Shown in pieces: positions 1 through 7,938 of a stretch of DNA of 19,965 nt. The notes under the pieces are model-generated. The model was not told the origin of the DNA, made no database searches, and worked only from the letters and a program-made list of their open reading frames with translations. Numbering within the stretch: the stretch's first letter is position 1; each line of letters starts with the position of its first letter. This DNA comes from CAYXOX01 sp964466745 (GTDB taxonomy: Bacteria; Pseudomonadota; Alphaproteobacteria; Rhodobacterales; Rhodobacteraceae), in assembly GCA_964466745.1 (NCBI GenBank), contig CAYXOX010000048.1, positions 1 through 19,965 on the forward strand, written 5' to 3'. A program made the position numbers and the translations under genes.

Positions 1-1245
<1,245 letters not shown>

Positions 1246-1257
1246 CGCGGAGCGCAA

Positions 1258-1282
1258 GGCCGGGCGCTTTCATTGCCCGGCC
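1258..1282 (+). terminator. Hairpin just after the protease gene
   Basis: A perfect 8-bp inverted repeat, GGCCGGGC (1258-1265) and GCCCGGCC (1275-1282), encloses a 9-base loop. It starts 12 bases after the protease stop. There is no T-run after it, so it may stabilise the mRNA end rather than terminate transcription. Confidence 0.4.
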
Positions 1283-1298
1283 GTGACTCCGTTGCCCG

Positions 1299-1336
1299 GC
1301 TCCCTCCCGGCGATTGTGCCGGGCGGGAGCTTCGCT
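1299..1336 (+). terminator. Probable intrinsic terminator of the Do protease gene
   Basis: GCTCCC-T-CCCGGC (1299-1311) pairs with GCCGGG-C-GGGAGC (1318-1330). This gives two 6-bp stems with one mismatch between them and a 6-base loop, followed by TTCGCT. The T-tract is weak, but the same TTCG(T/C)-type tail follows the hairpin after metZ, which suggests this is how terminators look in this genome. Confidence 0.65.
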
Positions 1337-1362
1337 ACCTGACACGTGCACAGGGCACGTCA

Positions 1363-1397
1363 GGGCCGGGCCGGGCAGGGCAGGGCAGGGCAGGGCA
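1363..1397. repeat. Short tandem repeat, (GGGCC)2(GGGCA)5
   Basis: Two GGGCC units at 1363-1372 run directly into five perfect GGGCA units at 1373-1397. The array lies in non-coding DNA between the convergent protease and lipoprotein genes. It is a pentanucleotide microsatellite and a possible site of slippage. It does not lie in a reading frame, so phase variation of a protein is not implied. Confidence 0.85.
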
Positions 1398-1453
1398 GCG
1401 CGGTGGCGCGGCCACATGCTTGCTCCTTCCCCGCATCGGCGGCTGGTTTGCCG

Positions 1454-1472
1454 GGGGCGCGGTGTGCGCCCC
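1454..1472 (-). terminator. Hairpin after the lipoprotein gene
   Basis: GGGGCGC (1454-1460) and GCGCCCC (1466-1472) form a 7-bp stem around a 5-base loop, 22 bases beyond the stop of the minus-strand lipoprotein gene. No T-run follows on either strand, so the terminator role is tentative. Confidence 0.35.
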
Positions 1473-1494
1473 GGGAGCGGCGCCCCCCTTGCTG

Positions 1495-2049
1495 TCAGCC
1501 CGTGCCGGACCGTTCCCACGGCACGAGCCCGAGCCGGCGCGCGGTCTCACGCGCCAGCGTGGCGCTTTCGAGGCCCAGTTCCTGCATCTGGTAGGCGCGC
1601 AGCGCGCGGCGGGTGCGCGTGTCGATCTGCGCGGAGACCGGCCCGATGAAGTGCCCCCGCGCCGCCAGGGCACGCTGCAGGGAGGCGACGAATTCCACCG
1701 TCAGTGCCTCCGGGCAGAGCGTCTCGAAGGTGATTTCGCGGCGTTCCTGCACGATCGCGCGGCGGGTTTCCTCCCGGTAAACGGGCGCCTGCAGGAGCGT
1801 GCCGTCGTCGGCGAAGCGTGCCGGGGCCACCAGGACCTCCTCGGTCACGCTCTCCACTACGGCCGGTGTGGTGTCGCGGGCCCAGCAGCTTCCGGCCGGG
1901 GCGCCCTCGGGGGCGGGTACCGCCGCGGAGGGGCTTGGGCGCCCGTCCAAGCCGACGATCGCGTCGGCCGAGGGCCCGGCGCCGCATGCGGTAAGCATCG
2001 CAAGGCAAAGTCCCGCACCGCAGATCGCTGGCAAGGAGTGGATCTTCAT
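1495..2049 (-). CDS. Lipoprotein with C-terminal peptidoglycan-binding-like domain
   Basis: The product is 184 aa, an envelope lipoprotein of unknown specific role. The start chosen (MKIHSLP...) gives a short charged N-terminus, a hydrophobic stretch and a lipobox LTAC, with the lipidated Cys at residue 22. An upstream in-frame ATG at 2238 would add 63 Arg/Pro-rich residues and bury the signal, so it was not used. After a Pro/Ala-rich spacer, the C-terminal ~60 residues carry a helical repeat with the pattern LQRALAARGHFIGPVSA followed by RTRRALRAYQ. This resembles PG_binding_1 domains, where a folded three-helix unit binds cell-wall glycan. The gene runs in the same direction as the DnaE2-like frame 106 bp upstream and converges on the Do protease gene. 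The lipoprotein call is firm. The PG-binding call is from pattern only. Confidence 0.8.
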   Translation of the reverse strand: MKIHSLPAICGAGLCLAMLTACGAGPSADAIVGLDGRPSPSAAVPAPEGAPAGSCWARDTTPAVVESVTEEVLVAPARFADDGTLLQAPVYREETRRAIVQERREITFETLCPEALTVEFVASLQRALAARGHFIGPVSAQIDTRTRRALRAYQMQELGLESATLARETARRLGLVPWERSGTG

Positions 2050-2155
2050 GCTCGGCCTCGCGCGGGCTCTTGCGGCCCGTGGAGGCGAACATATCCCAAG
2101 GGCCGGCGCGAAGAAAGCCGCGGGCCGTTGCCGGGTCGCCTTTCCATTCCCTGTC

Positions 2156-2557
2156 TCAGGGCTGGTCGGCCGCCCGGCAGATCTCGGGGCGCAGCAGGGT
2201 GTCGAGCAGGGACGAGATATCCTCGATGCTCTCGGCAAGCAGATGGGTCACGCCCGCTTCGCGCTGCAGGCGGCCGGTGACGCGCAGCATCCGCCCCGAG
2301 ATCACCGCGCGCCGGAAGCGTTCGTAGACCTTGCGCCAGACGATCACGTTGCACACGCCGGTTTCGTCTTCGAGGGTCACGAAGATCACGCCCTTTGCCG
2401 TTCCCGGGCGCTGGCGCAGCAGCACCAGCCCCGCCACTGTCACGCGCGCGCCGTTTGGTGGCAGGTCGAGCAGCGCCGCGGGGCAGCACGCGGGCGGGCG
2501 TGGCCATGCGCCCGGGGGCGGCGAGACATCGCGGATCGAGGGCGGCGAGGGCGGCAA
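2156..2557 (-). CDS. Stand-alone DnaE2 C-terminal OB-fold domain (SOS-controlled mini-gene or dnaE2 remnant)
   Basis: The frame encodes 133 aa. From about residue 33 it reads like the extreme C-terminal OB-fold of error-prone polymerase DnaE2/ImuC, with recognisable blocks VTVAGLVLLRQRPGTAKGV, TLEDETGVCNVIVW, YERFRR and GRLQREAGV. A full DnaE2 has more than 1000 residues. Here the polymerase, PHP and thumb regions are absent, because the ferredoxin gene lies directly upstream on the other strand. The usual extended DnaE2 C-terminal tail also seems missing. The chosen TTG start at 2557 has a perfect SD (GGAGG on the minus strand, 2563-2567) five bases upstream and lies downstream of a LexA-box promoter. 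An ATG at 2665 in the same frame would start upstream of that promoter and is unlikely. Residues 1-32 are Pro-rich and unrecognised. The homology region has no stop or frameshift. It could be a decayed dnaE2 fragment or a retained small protein, and the sequence alone does not settle which. Confidence 0.6.
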   Translation of the reverse strand: MPPSPPSIRDVSPPPGAWPRPPACCPAALLDLPPNGARVTVAGLVLLRQRPGTAKGVIFVTLEDETGVCNVIVWRKVYERFRRAVISGRMLRVTGRLQREAGVTHLLAESIEDISSLLDTLLRPEICRAADQP

Positions 2558-2607
2558 GATGGCCTCCGGAGGGCAGCCCCGGGGGAACGCCGGGATGAGC
2601 GAAGATG

Positions 2608-2640
2608 GAACAAAAATAGAACGAATATCATCCGCCGCAA
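2608..2640 (-). promoter_or_regulatory. LexA (SOS) box overlapping a promoter for the DnaE2-like frame
   Basis: On the minus strand GTTCTATTTTTGTTC (2622 to 2608) is a perfect GTTC-N7-GTTC, the LexA operator of alphaproteobacteria. It covers a -10-like TATTTT (2618-2613). A -35-like TTGCGG (2640-2635) sits 16 bp upstream. A start near 2606 would give a leader of about 50 bases before the SD and TTG of the DnaE2-like frame. LexA bound here would block RNA polymerase directly. The box lies about 100 bp upstream of the divergent ferredoxin gene, so an effect on that gene cannot be excluded. Confidence 0.75.
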
Positions 2641-2725
2641 GCGTTGCCGAAAGGGGCTGGCCCATGTTCCGCGGCTTGGCTAGGGAAGGGCGATGCAGGA
2701 TTCTGGAGAGGTTTGAAACCCAGCC

Positions 2726-3049
2726 ATGGCGAAGATCACCTATATCGAGCACGGGGGCACTCAGCACGTGGTCGATGTTCCCAACGGCCTGACGGTCATG
2801 GAAGGCGCGCGCGACAACAACATTCCCGGCATCGAGGCCGACTGCGGAGGGGCATGCGCCTGCTCGACCTGCCATGTCTACGTGGCCGAGGAATGGTTCG
2901 ACAAGCTTCCCGAGATCGACCCGATGGAGGAAGACATGCTCGATTTCGCCTTCGAGCCCAAGCCCGGACGGTCGCGCCTGACATGCCAGCTCAAGGTGAC
3001 CGACGCGCTCGACGGGCTCGTGGTGCAGATGCCGGAAAAGCAGATCTGA
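2726..3049 (+). CDS. fdxE: [2Fe-2S] ferredoxin, FdVI type
   Basis: The product is a 107-aa cytoplasmic electron carrier of the adrenodoxin/ISC-ferredoxin class. Cluster ligands are visible as Cys40, Cys46 and Cys49 in CGGACACSTC, plus Cys87 in RLTCQLKV. The N-terminus MAKITYIEH and the C-terminus LDGLVVQMPEKQI closely match what I recall of Rhodobacter capsulatus ferredoxin VI (fdxE). This group is related to ferredoxins that serve Fe-S cluster assembly and cytochrome P450 systems. The SD is poor (GGAGAGG at 2705-2711, spaced 14 bases). The next gene starts two bases after the stop, so the two are probably co-transcribed. The electron acceptor cannot be read from the sequence, although an AlkB-type oxygenase lies about 850 bp downstream. 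Confidence 0.93.
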   Translation: MAKITYIEHGGTQHVVDVPNGLTVMEGARDNNIPGIEADCGGACACSTCHVYVAEEWFDKLPEIDPMEEDMLDFAFEPKPGRSRLTCQLKVTDALDGLVVQMPEKQI

Positions 3050-3051
3050 GA

Positions 3052-3786
3052 ATGCTGCGGGGCGCCGCCGCCCTCGCCCTCGGGCTGGCCGTCGTGGCGG
3101 GCTTTCCCGCTCGGGCCGAAATCGTCTCCGCACGCTACGAGGGTGCCACGGATCGCTACCCCCACGCGGTGCTCGGCGATGCGCTGGAGTGGGAACGCCT
3201 CGTGGCCATCCTCTCCGATGGCAGGCAGATCGCGCTGCGCTGGCCGGACACGATCGTGTTCGAGGATCTCGCGCCGCGCCTCGCCGATCTCGACGGGGAC
3301 GGCGCGCCGGAGGTGATCGTGGTGGAGAGCCACGAGAACCTCGGGGCGCGTCTTTCCGTTTACGGGCTGAACGACGGGGCGCTGTCGCTTCGTGCCGCGA
3401 CGCCCTTCATCGGCACGCGGTTCCGCTGGCTGGCCCCCCTCGGTGCGGCCGATCTCGATGGCGACGGTCGCTTGGAGATCGCCTATGTCGATCGCCCGCA
3501 TCTCGCCCGCATCCTCACCGTCTGGCGCTACCTGCCGGGCACCGAAGGCAGCGTTACGCTCGAGCCCGTCGGCACCGCGAGCGGGGCGACCAACCACAGG
3601 ATCGGCGAAGATTTCATCTCCGGCGGCCTGCGTGATTGCGGAGATGGCCCCGAGATGATCACCGCGGCGCCTGACTGGTCCGAGATTCAGGCCAGCCGCT
3701 TGCTGCCCTCCGGCAGGATCGAGACGCTGCGGCTCGGCATTCCGGCCACGCCCGGGGGCTTCGCCCGCGCCATGGGCTGCCGCTAG
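3052..3786 (+). CDS. Secreted FG-GAP/VCBS-repeat-like protein
   Basis: The product is 244 aa with a Sec signal peptide (MLRGAAALALGLAVVAGFPARA, written here only as a residue span 1-22, cleavage near PARA). The mature part holds two Ca2+-loop motifs of the DxDxDG type, LADLDGDGAPEV and AADLDGDGRLEI. Each is followed by a beta-strand (IVVES, IAYVD), as in FG-GAP/VCBS beta-propeller repeats. Two clear repeats in 244 residues suggest a partial or degenerate propeller. The gene begins two bases after the ferredoxin stop, which implies co-transcription, but no functional link with an Fe-S protein is obvious. Two Cys near the C-terminus (in LRDCGDG and MGCR) could form a disulfide. The exported, calcium-binding beta-repeat description is well supported. 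The specific role is unknown. Confidence 0.8.
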   Translation: MLRGAAALALGLAVVAGFPARAEIVSARYEGATDRYPHAVLGDALEWERLVAILSDGRQIALRWPDTIVFEDLAPRLADLDGDGAPEVIVVESHENLGARLSVYGLNDGALSLRAATPFIGTRFRWLAPLGAADLDGDGRLEIAYVDRPHLARILTVWRYLPGTEGSVTLEPVGTASGATNHRIGEDFISGGLRDCGDGPEMITAAPDWSEIQASRLLPSGRIETLRLGIPATPGGFARAMGCR

Positions 3787-3832
3787 GCCGCGCCTTCGCC
3801 CCTTCCGGCTTTCGTGCTAGGTTTCGCGGACC

Positions 3833-3865
3833 GGTTCCTCGCCCGGAACCTGCGCCCCTCGGGGC
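3833..3865 (+). terminator. Paired inverted repeats between the VCBS-like gene and the AlkB-type gene
   Basis: GGTTCC (3833-3838) and GGAACC (3845-3850) form a 6-bp stem with a 6-base loop. A second short stem, GCCCC and GGGGC, lies at 3854-3865. They occupy the 110-bp gap between two plus-strand genes. There is no T-run. They may be a weak terminator or an operator for the next gene. Confidence 0.3.
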
Positions 3866-3896
3866 CGGGTCGCGGGCCGTTTGCCCAGGGTATTTC

Positions 3897-4985
3897 ATGC
3901 CGCGCGCCGCGATCGTGTTTGCCTCCGTGACACTCCTGGCGCCGCCGCTGCTGGCCGCCGCGGCGCTCTGGGGCGGTGCATGGGTGCTCCTGGCGGCGGC
4001 CTATCTCAGCCTCTTCGCGTTTCTTGCCGATGAGCTGACCCGCCTCGCGCTGCCCGCTACGCCGGATGCCAGCGAGTTCCCCACCGCTCCCTGGCTCTCT
4101 GCGGCGCTGGGTCTGGCGCATCTCGCGCTCCTGCCCCTCGGGCTCGCGGCCATCGTCGGCGCCACGGGCCACGGGCCGCTCGAGATGGCCGGCACCGCGC
4201 TCGCGTTCGGCCTCTTCTTCGGGCAGGTTTCGATGGCCAACGCGCATGAGCTGATCCATCGCCCCGCGCGGCACCTGCGCGCCCTCGGCATGCTGCTCTA
4301 CACGACGCTTCTTTTCGGGCACCATGCCTCGGCGCACCGGCTCGTCCACCATGTGCACGCAGCCACTCCGCGCGACCCCAACACTGCAAGGCTCGGTGAA
4401 AGCTACTACGCCTTCGCGTTGCGGGCGTGGAGCGGCTCGTTCCGCGCCGGCCTCGCGGCCGAGCGGCGGCGGCGCGGCGGCGTGCCGTGGTGGCGCACGC
4501 CCTACGCGACCTACCTCGGCGGCGGCGCCGCCTGCCTCGGCCTCGCCCTCGCGGCGGGTGGCTGGCCCATGCTCGGGGCGCTGGCCGGGCTGGCTGTCTA
4601 CGCACAGGCGCAGCTCCTGATGTCGGACTACGTCCAGCACTACGGGCTCGAGCGGGCGCTGCGACCCGATGGCTCCCGCGAGCCGATGGGCCTCGCCCAC
4701 AGCTGGAACGCGCGGCACTGGTTCACGGCGGCGATGACGCTGAACGCGCCGCGCCACTCCGACCACCACGTCAACCCGTCCCGCGCCTTCCCCGCGCTCG
4801 AGCTGCCCGCGCCGGACAAGGCGCCGCGCCTGCCGCGCAGCCTGCCTGCCATGGCCACCCTCGCGCTTGTCCCATCTCTTTGGCGGCGCAGCATGGATGC
4901 CCGCGCCCTTCGCTGGCGCCATGACCTGCAAGCGGTTCCCGAACCGATTCCCGCAGGCAGGGCACCGGCGGCGACCGGCGGGTGA
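3897..4985 (+). CDS. alkB: AlkB-type membrane di-iron monooxygenase (alkane 1-monooxygenase family)
   Basis: The product is a 362-aa integral membrane hydroxylase of the fatty-acid desaturase/AlkB superfamily, which uses a non-haem di-iron site to hydroxylate alkanes or similar chains at the terminus. All His boxes are present: HELIH (117-121), H147-x3-HH (151-152) within HHASAHRLVHHVH, QHYGLER (His248) and RHSDHH (His287, 290, 291). ATPRDPNTARLGESYY after the second box is typical of AlkB. Hydrophobic segments lie at about 5-45, 66-112, 129-145 and 205-240. Differences from textbook AlkB are VQHYGLER for the usual EHYGL, and NAPRHSDHH for LQRHSDHH. No rubredoxin is encoded beside it, and a [2Fe-2S] ferredoxin gene lies upstream. 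The family call is firm, but the substrate could differ from n-alkanes. Confidence 0.87.
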   Translation: MPRAAIVFASVTLLAPPLLAAAALWGGAWVLLAAAYLSLFAFLADELTRLALPATPDASEFPTAPWLSAALGLAHLALLPLGLAAIVGATGHGPLEMAGTALAFGLFFGQVSMANAHELIHRPARHLRALGMLLYTTLLFGHHASAHRLVHHVHAATPRDPNTARLGESYYAFALRAWSGSFRAGLAAERRRRGGVPWWRTPYATYLGGGAACLGLALAAGGWPMLGALAGLAVYAQAQLLMSDYVQHYGLERALRPDGSREPMGLAHSWNARHWFTAAMTLNAPRHSDHHVNPSRAFPALELPAPDKAPRLPRSLPAMATLALVPSLWRRSMDARALRWRHDLQAVPEPIPAGRAPAATGG

Positions 4986-4986
4986 C

Positions 4987-5024
4987 CCGCCGCGGCCGGC
5001 CGCGCCCCCGGGGGTTTGCGGCGG
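4987..5024. repeat. GC-only inverted repeats after the AlkB-type gene
   Basis: CCGCCGC (4987-4993) pairs with GCGGCGG (5018-5024). Between them lie a 14-bp perfect palindrome (4991-5004) and CCCCCGGGGG (5005-5014). The region can fold strongly in more than one way just after the stop codon. It may act as a terminator, but no T-run is present. Confidence 0.35.
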
Positions 5025-5092
5025 CCGGGCGGGGTGCCCGGGCTCGACATATCGTGACTGGCACGCGGCTGCGAATCTGCGATGCTCAACCC

Positions 5093-5548
5093 ATGCACAG
5101 AGCTTCCGTTCCCGGCGGCGCGAAGCGGCTTCACGCCGGATTGGCCCTCGTTCTCGCGCTGTTCTCGATGCTTGCCGCCGCCCCCGATGCGCGGGCCGCG
5201 GAAGATCGCCCCATGAGCGCGGCCGAATTCGAGGCCTACACGGAAGGGCGGACGCTTTCCTTCGGGGTGGGCGGGGAGGTCTACGGAATGGAGCAGTACC
5301 GGTCGGGCCGCCGCGTGACCTGGACCTTCCTCGACGGGGAGTGCTCCGAGGGCCGCTGGTATGCCGAGGGCGCCGAGATCTGCTTCGTCTACGACGATAT
5401 CCCGTCGCCCCAGTGCTGGCTCTTCTTCCGCGGGGAAGACGGGCTCGTGGCGCGGTTCAGCGGCCCGGCGGGTCCGTCCACCGTGCTTTACGAGGTGGGC
5501 GAAACGCGCGAGCCGATGATGTGCCGCGGCCCGGAGGTCGGCGTCTGA
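5093..5548 (+). CDS. Small secreted protein of unknown function
   Basis: The product is 151 aa. I start it at ATG 5093 (MHRASVPGG...) because this places a hydrophobic signal (HAGLALVLALFSMLAA) near the N-terminus with a likely cut after ARA. The longer frame from 4982 adds an Arg-rich leader across the GC-rich inverted repeats. The mature part begins AEDRPMSAAEFEAYTEGRTL. It is beta-rich, with Gly/Tyr/Trp-containing strands (YGMEQYRSGRRVTWTF, WYAEGAEICFVYDD) and four Cys (in GECSE, EICFV, PQCWL and MMCRG), consistent with two periplasmic disulfides. It resembles small conserved exported proteins of Rhodobacteraceae with no assigned role. It converges on aat with a gap of 54 bp. Confidence 0.75.
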   Translation: MHRASVPGGAKRLHAGLALVLALFSMLAAAPDARAAEDRPMSAAEFEAYTEGRTLSFGVGGEVYGMEQYRSGRRVTWTFLDGECSEGRWYAEGAEICFVYDDIPSPQCWLFFRGEDGLVARFSGPAGPSTVLYEVGETREPMMCRGPEVGV

Positions 5549-5602
5549 GCGGGGTCCTGCCGCAGGGCGCGGCGGATGGGCGGAGCGCGCCGTCGGCACC
5601 GA

Positions 5603-6295
5603 TCACTCGGGCGGCTCCCACCCCGTGCCCGCCTCTGCCTCGGCGGCGGCCCGCGCTGCCCGGTGCCGGGCGAGCAGCGTTTCAGGGTCGGGCAGCGGGC
5701 CCGGCGCGTCCCAGTCGGCCGATTGCATGAGTGCCGCCCGCAGGCGCTTGCGATAGCCTGCGCGGCTGATCTCCCGCGCGCCAAGGCTGGCGAGGTGGTC
5801 GGTCACGAATTGCGTGTCGAACAGCCGGAACCCGCCCTCCCGCAGCCTGTCCACGAGAAACGCGAGGGCAACCTTGGAGGCGTCGGTGGCGCGCGAGAAC
5901 ATGCTCTCGCCGAAGTAGGCCGCGCCGATGGTAACCCCGTAGACCCCCCCCACGAGCCGCCCCTCCTGCCGGACCTCGATGGAATGGGCGGCCCCCCGCC
6001 GGAAAAGCGCGGCATAAAGCTCGGCGATGGTGGCGTTGATCCAGGTTTCGGGGCGGTCGGCGCAGCCCGCGAGCACGCCCTCGAAATCGCTATCCACGCT
6101 CACATCGAACTGGCCCGACCGCAGGCGGCGCGCCAGCGAGCGCGAGATGTGGAAGCCATCGAGCGGCAACACTCCGCGGCGGCGCGGATCGACCCAGAAG
6201 ATATCCTCCGCATCGCGGTCCTCGGCCATGGGAAAAACGCCCACCGCGTAGGCCCGCAGCAGAAGCTCCGGCGTCAGGGGAGGATCTTGCGTCAC
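5603..6295 (-). CDS. aat: Leucyl/phenylalanyl-tRNA-protein transferase
   Basis: The product is a 230-aa cytoplasmic enzyme that moves Leu or Phe from charged tRNA onto the N-terminal Lys or Arg of proteins. This makes them substrates for ClpS-ClpAP (bacterial N-end rule). Family hallmarks are LRAYAVGVFPMAEDR at the N-terminus, FWVDPRRRGVLPLDGFHISRSL, ETWINATIAELYAALFRRG, AHSIEVRQEGRLVGGVYGV, AAYFGESMFSRATDASKVAL and FRLFDTQFVTDHLASLGA. The length is normal for the family. The start is GTG (6295) with no convincing SD. It is divergent from the methyltransferase-like gene, with about 64 bp between the chosen starts. The C-terminal 25 residues are Ala/Glu-rich and probably disordered. Confidence 0.95.
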   Translation of the reverse strand: MTQDPPLTPELLLRAYAVGVFPMAEDRDAEDIFWVDPRRRGVLPLDGFHISRSLARRLRSGQFDVSVDSDFEGVLAGCADRPETWINATIAELYAALFRRGAAHSIEVRQEGRLVGGVYGVTIGAAYFGESMFSRATDASKVALAFLVDRLREGGFRLFDTQFVTDHLASLGAREISRAGYRKRLRAALMQSADWDAPGPLPDPETLLARHRAARAAAEAEAGTGWEPPE

Positions 6296-6359
6296 CGGGC
6301 AGGGCTTGGATAGCGTCCGAACATGGCATCAGCATAGGCCACCGGCGCGGGAGAGTTCA

Positions 6360-7097
6360 TTGCCGTTTTTCGATTTTCTCGGTTCCCGGGCCCCCTACAG
6401 CGAAGCTCCGGGCGCCGTCACCCGCCTCAACGCGCGCCACGGCGCGATCCTCGCGCCGCTGGCAGGGGAGGCCGAGGGCGCGCGCGTCTACGATATCGCG
6501 GCGCACGACGGCCGCTGGGCATATGCCTGGGCCGGGCTCGGGGCGCGCGAGGTCGAGGCGGTGGAGGCGCGGGCAGAACTGATCGAACGCTTCGCCGGTT
6601 TTCCCGACCCTGCGCTGCGCGCCCGCGTGCGCCTCGCCGAGGGCGATCTTCACGACCATACACGCATGCTCGCCCGCTCCGGGGCGCGCTTCGATATCGT
6701 CTCCGTCCTCGGAATCTTCTACCACGTGATGGACCACTTCGGCCTTCTGCGCGACATCGCGCTGCTGCGACCGCGCCTCGTGGTGGTGGACGGCGAGTTC
6801 ATGCTGCGCGATGCGCCGATGATCATGCTCACCCGGGAGCGGACGGACAATCCTCTGAACGCCGCGCCGCAGGTTCCCGGTCAGGAGGTGGCCATCAAGG
6901 GCGTGCCGAGCAGGCTCGCCATGGAGACCATGGCCGATGTCCTCGGCTATGGTTGCGAATGGCTGGACTGGGAGGCCGTCGTGCCGGTGGGTCAGCGCTC
7001 CCAGATCCGAGACTACTACCGCAAGGGCCGGATGCGGCGGGCGACCTGCTTCCTGCGCCCCAAGCCCGGGCCGGGGCGCAAACCGGCGGCAGCCTGA
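6360..7097 (+). CDS. Class I SAM-dependent methyltransferase-like protein
   Basis: The product is 245 aa. The region YDIAAHDGRWAYAWAGLGA (about residues 44-62) stands in place of motif I of a Rossmann methyltransferase, followed by an acidic position (VEAVEAR) for the ribose. DIVSVLGIFYHVMDHFGLL followed by LRPRLVVVDGEF fits motifs IV-VI and resembles CmoB/DUF1698-type enzymes. Motif I reads DxAAHDGR rather than the usual DxGxGxG, a feature also of some small-molecule methyltransferases. The TTG start at 6360 was chosen because GGGAGAG (6349-6355) stands at good distance. Another TTG at 6306 lacks an SD and lies close to the aat start. The substrate is unknown. The C-terminus is basic (RKGRMRR, then GRKPAAA). 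Confidence 0.78.
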   Translation: MPFFDFLGSRAPYSEAPGAVTRLNARHGAILAPLAGEAEGARVYDIAAHDGRWAYAWAGLGAREVEAVEARAELIERFAGFPDPALRARVRLAEGDLHDHTRMLARSGARFDIVSVLGIFYHVMDHFGLLRDIALLRPRLVVVDGEFMLRDAPMIMLTRERTDNPLNAAPQVPGQEVAIKGVPSRLAMETMADVLGYGCEWLDWEAVVPVGQRSQIRDYYRKGRMRRATCFLRPKPGPGRKPAAA

Positions 7098-7154
7098 GCC
7101 TGCCGCCACGGCGGCGCATGCCCGCCGCGGCCCGCCTGCGCCCCGGGGAGGCTC

Positions 7155-7865
7155 TCAGCCGCGCTGGCCGAACAGGATCTCGTTGGCGCGCTTGCGATCG
7201 GCCGGGCTGCGCTCGCGCTCCTCGGCGTGAAGCGCCTTGCCCCGCGCCACGGCCGGCCGCGCGCTGACCGTGCCCAGCCACCGGGCGAAGTTGGGCTTGT
7301 CGTCCAGCGTCTGCTGCTGGCCTTCCCATCCCTGTGCCCACGGCCAGATCGCCATGTCGGCGATCGAGAAGAAGTCGCCTGCCACGTATTCGCGGTCGGC
7401 AAGCCGGGTGTCCAGAACGCGGTAGAGCCGCCCGGTTTCATTGCGGTAGCGCTGCTGCGCATAGGGCAGCACCTGGGGCGGCTCGAGCGTGGGCGCGTAT
7501 TTCAGGAAGTGGTGGGCCTGCCCGGCCATGGGGCCCACCCCGCCCATCTGCCACATGAGCCACTGGTCGACCTCGATGCGGGCGCGTTCGGTTTCGCCGT
7601 AGAACTGCCTTGTCTTGCGCGCGAGGTACTGCAGGATCGCGCCGCTTTCGAAGATCGATACCGGTGCGCCGTCCGGCCCCTCCGGATCGACGATGGCGGG
7701 CATCCTGTTGTTCGGTGCGATCTTGAGGAAATCCGGGTCGAACTGCTGGCCGAGGCCGATGTCCACCAGCTTAACCTCGTAGGGCAGGCCCATCTCCTCG
7801 AGGGCGATGGAGATCTTCCAGCCATTCGGGGTGGGCCAATAGTAAAGCTCGATCGGTGCCGCCAT
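7155..7865 (-). CDS. Glutathione S-transferase, YfcG/Ure2p-like
   Basis: The product is 236 aa. The thioredoxin-fold N-terminal domain begins ELYYWPTPNGWKISIALEEMG, where the T-P-N-G-x-K-I signature is that of the YfcG/YghU/Ure2p group (nu class). Members of this group act as GSH-dependent disulfide reductases more than as conjugating transferases. NNRMPAIVDPEG and IFESGAILQYLA are the glutathione-binding cis-Pro and SGAI motifs. The helical C-terminal domain (about residues 95-225) includes SIADMAIWPWAQGWE. The ATG at 7865 is preceded by a GGAAGG SD, and an upstream in-frame ATG at 7994 would add 43 Cys/Arg-rich residues. It may be co-transcribed with the hydrolase gene 73 bp upstream, and it converges on the methyltransferase-like gene. 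Confidence 0.92.
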   Translation of the reverse strand: MAAPIELYYWPTPNGWKISIALEEMGLPYEVKLVDIGLGQQFDPDFLKIAPNNRMPAIVDPEGPDGAPVSIFESGAILQYLARKTRQFYGETERARIEVDQWLMWQMGGVGPMAGQAHHFLKYAPTLEPPQVLPYAQQRYRNETGRLYRVLDTRLADREYVAGDFFSIADMAIWPWAQGWEGQQQTLDDKPNFARWLGTVSARPAVARGKALHAEERERSPADRKRANEILFGQRG

Positions 7866-7938
7866 GGGAGTGCCTTCCGTCTTCGCGTGTTCCTGCTTTC
7901 CGTCGCGATGCCGCAAGCCTGGCGACCGCGCGAAGCCT

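Noticed and set aside
1363..1397. Possible CRISPR or phase-variation repeat
   Set aside because: The units are 5 bp without spacers, and they lie outside any accepted reading frame, so neither a CRISPR array nor coding phase variation fits.
2559..2665. ATG at 2665 as start of the DnaE2-like frame
   Set aside because: It would put the LexA box and promoter inside the coding region and has no SD. TTG at 2557 has a perfect SD downstream of the promoter.
3783..4931. A 382-codon open frame antisense to the AlkB-type gene
   Set aside because: The plus-strand frame contains all His boxes and hydrophobic segments. The antisense product is Arg/Glu-rich without motifs.
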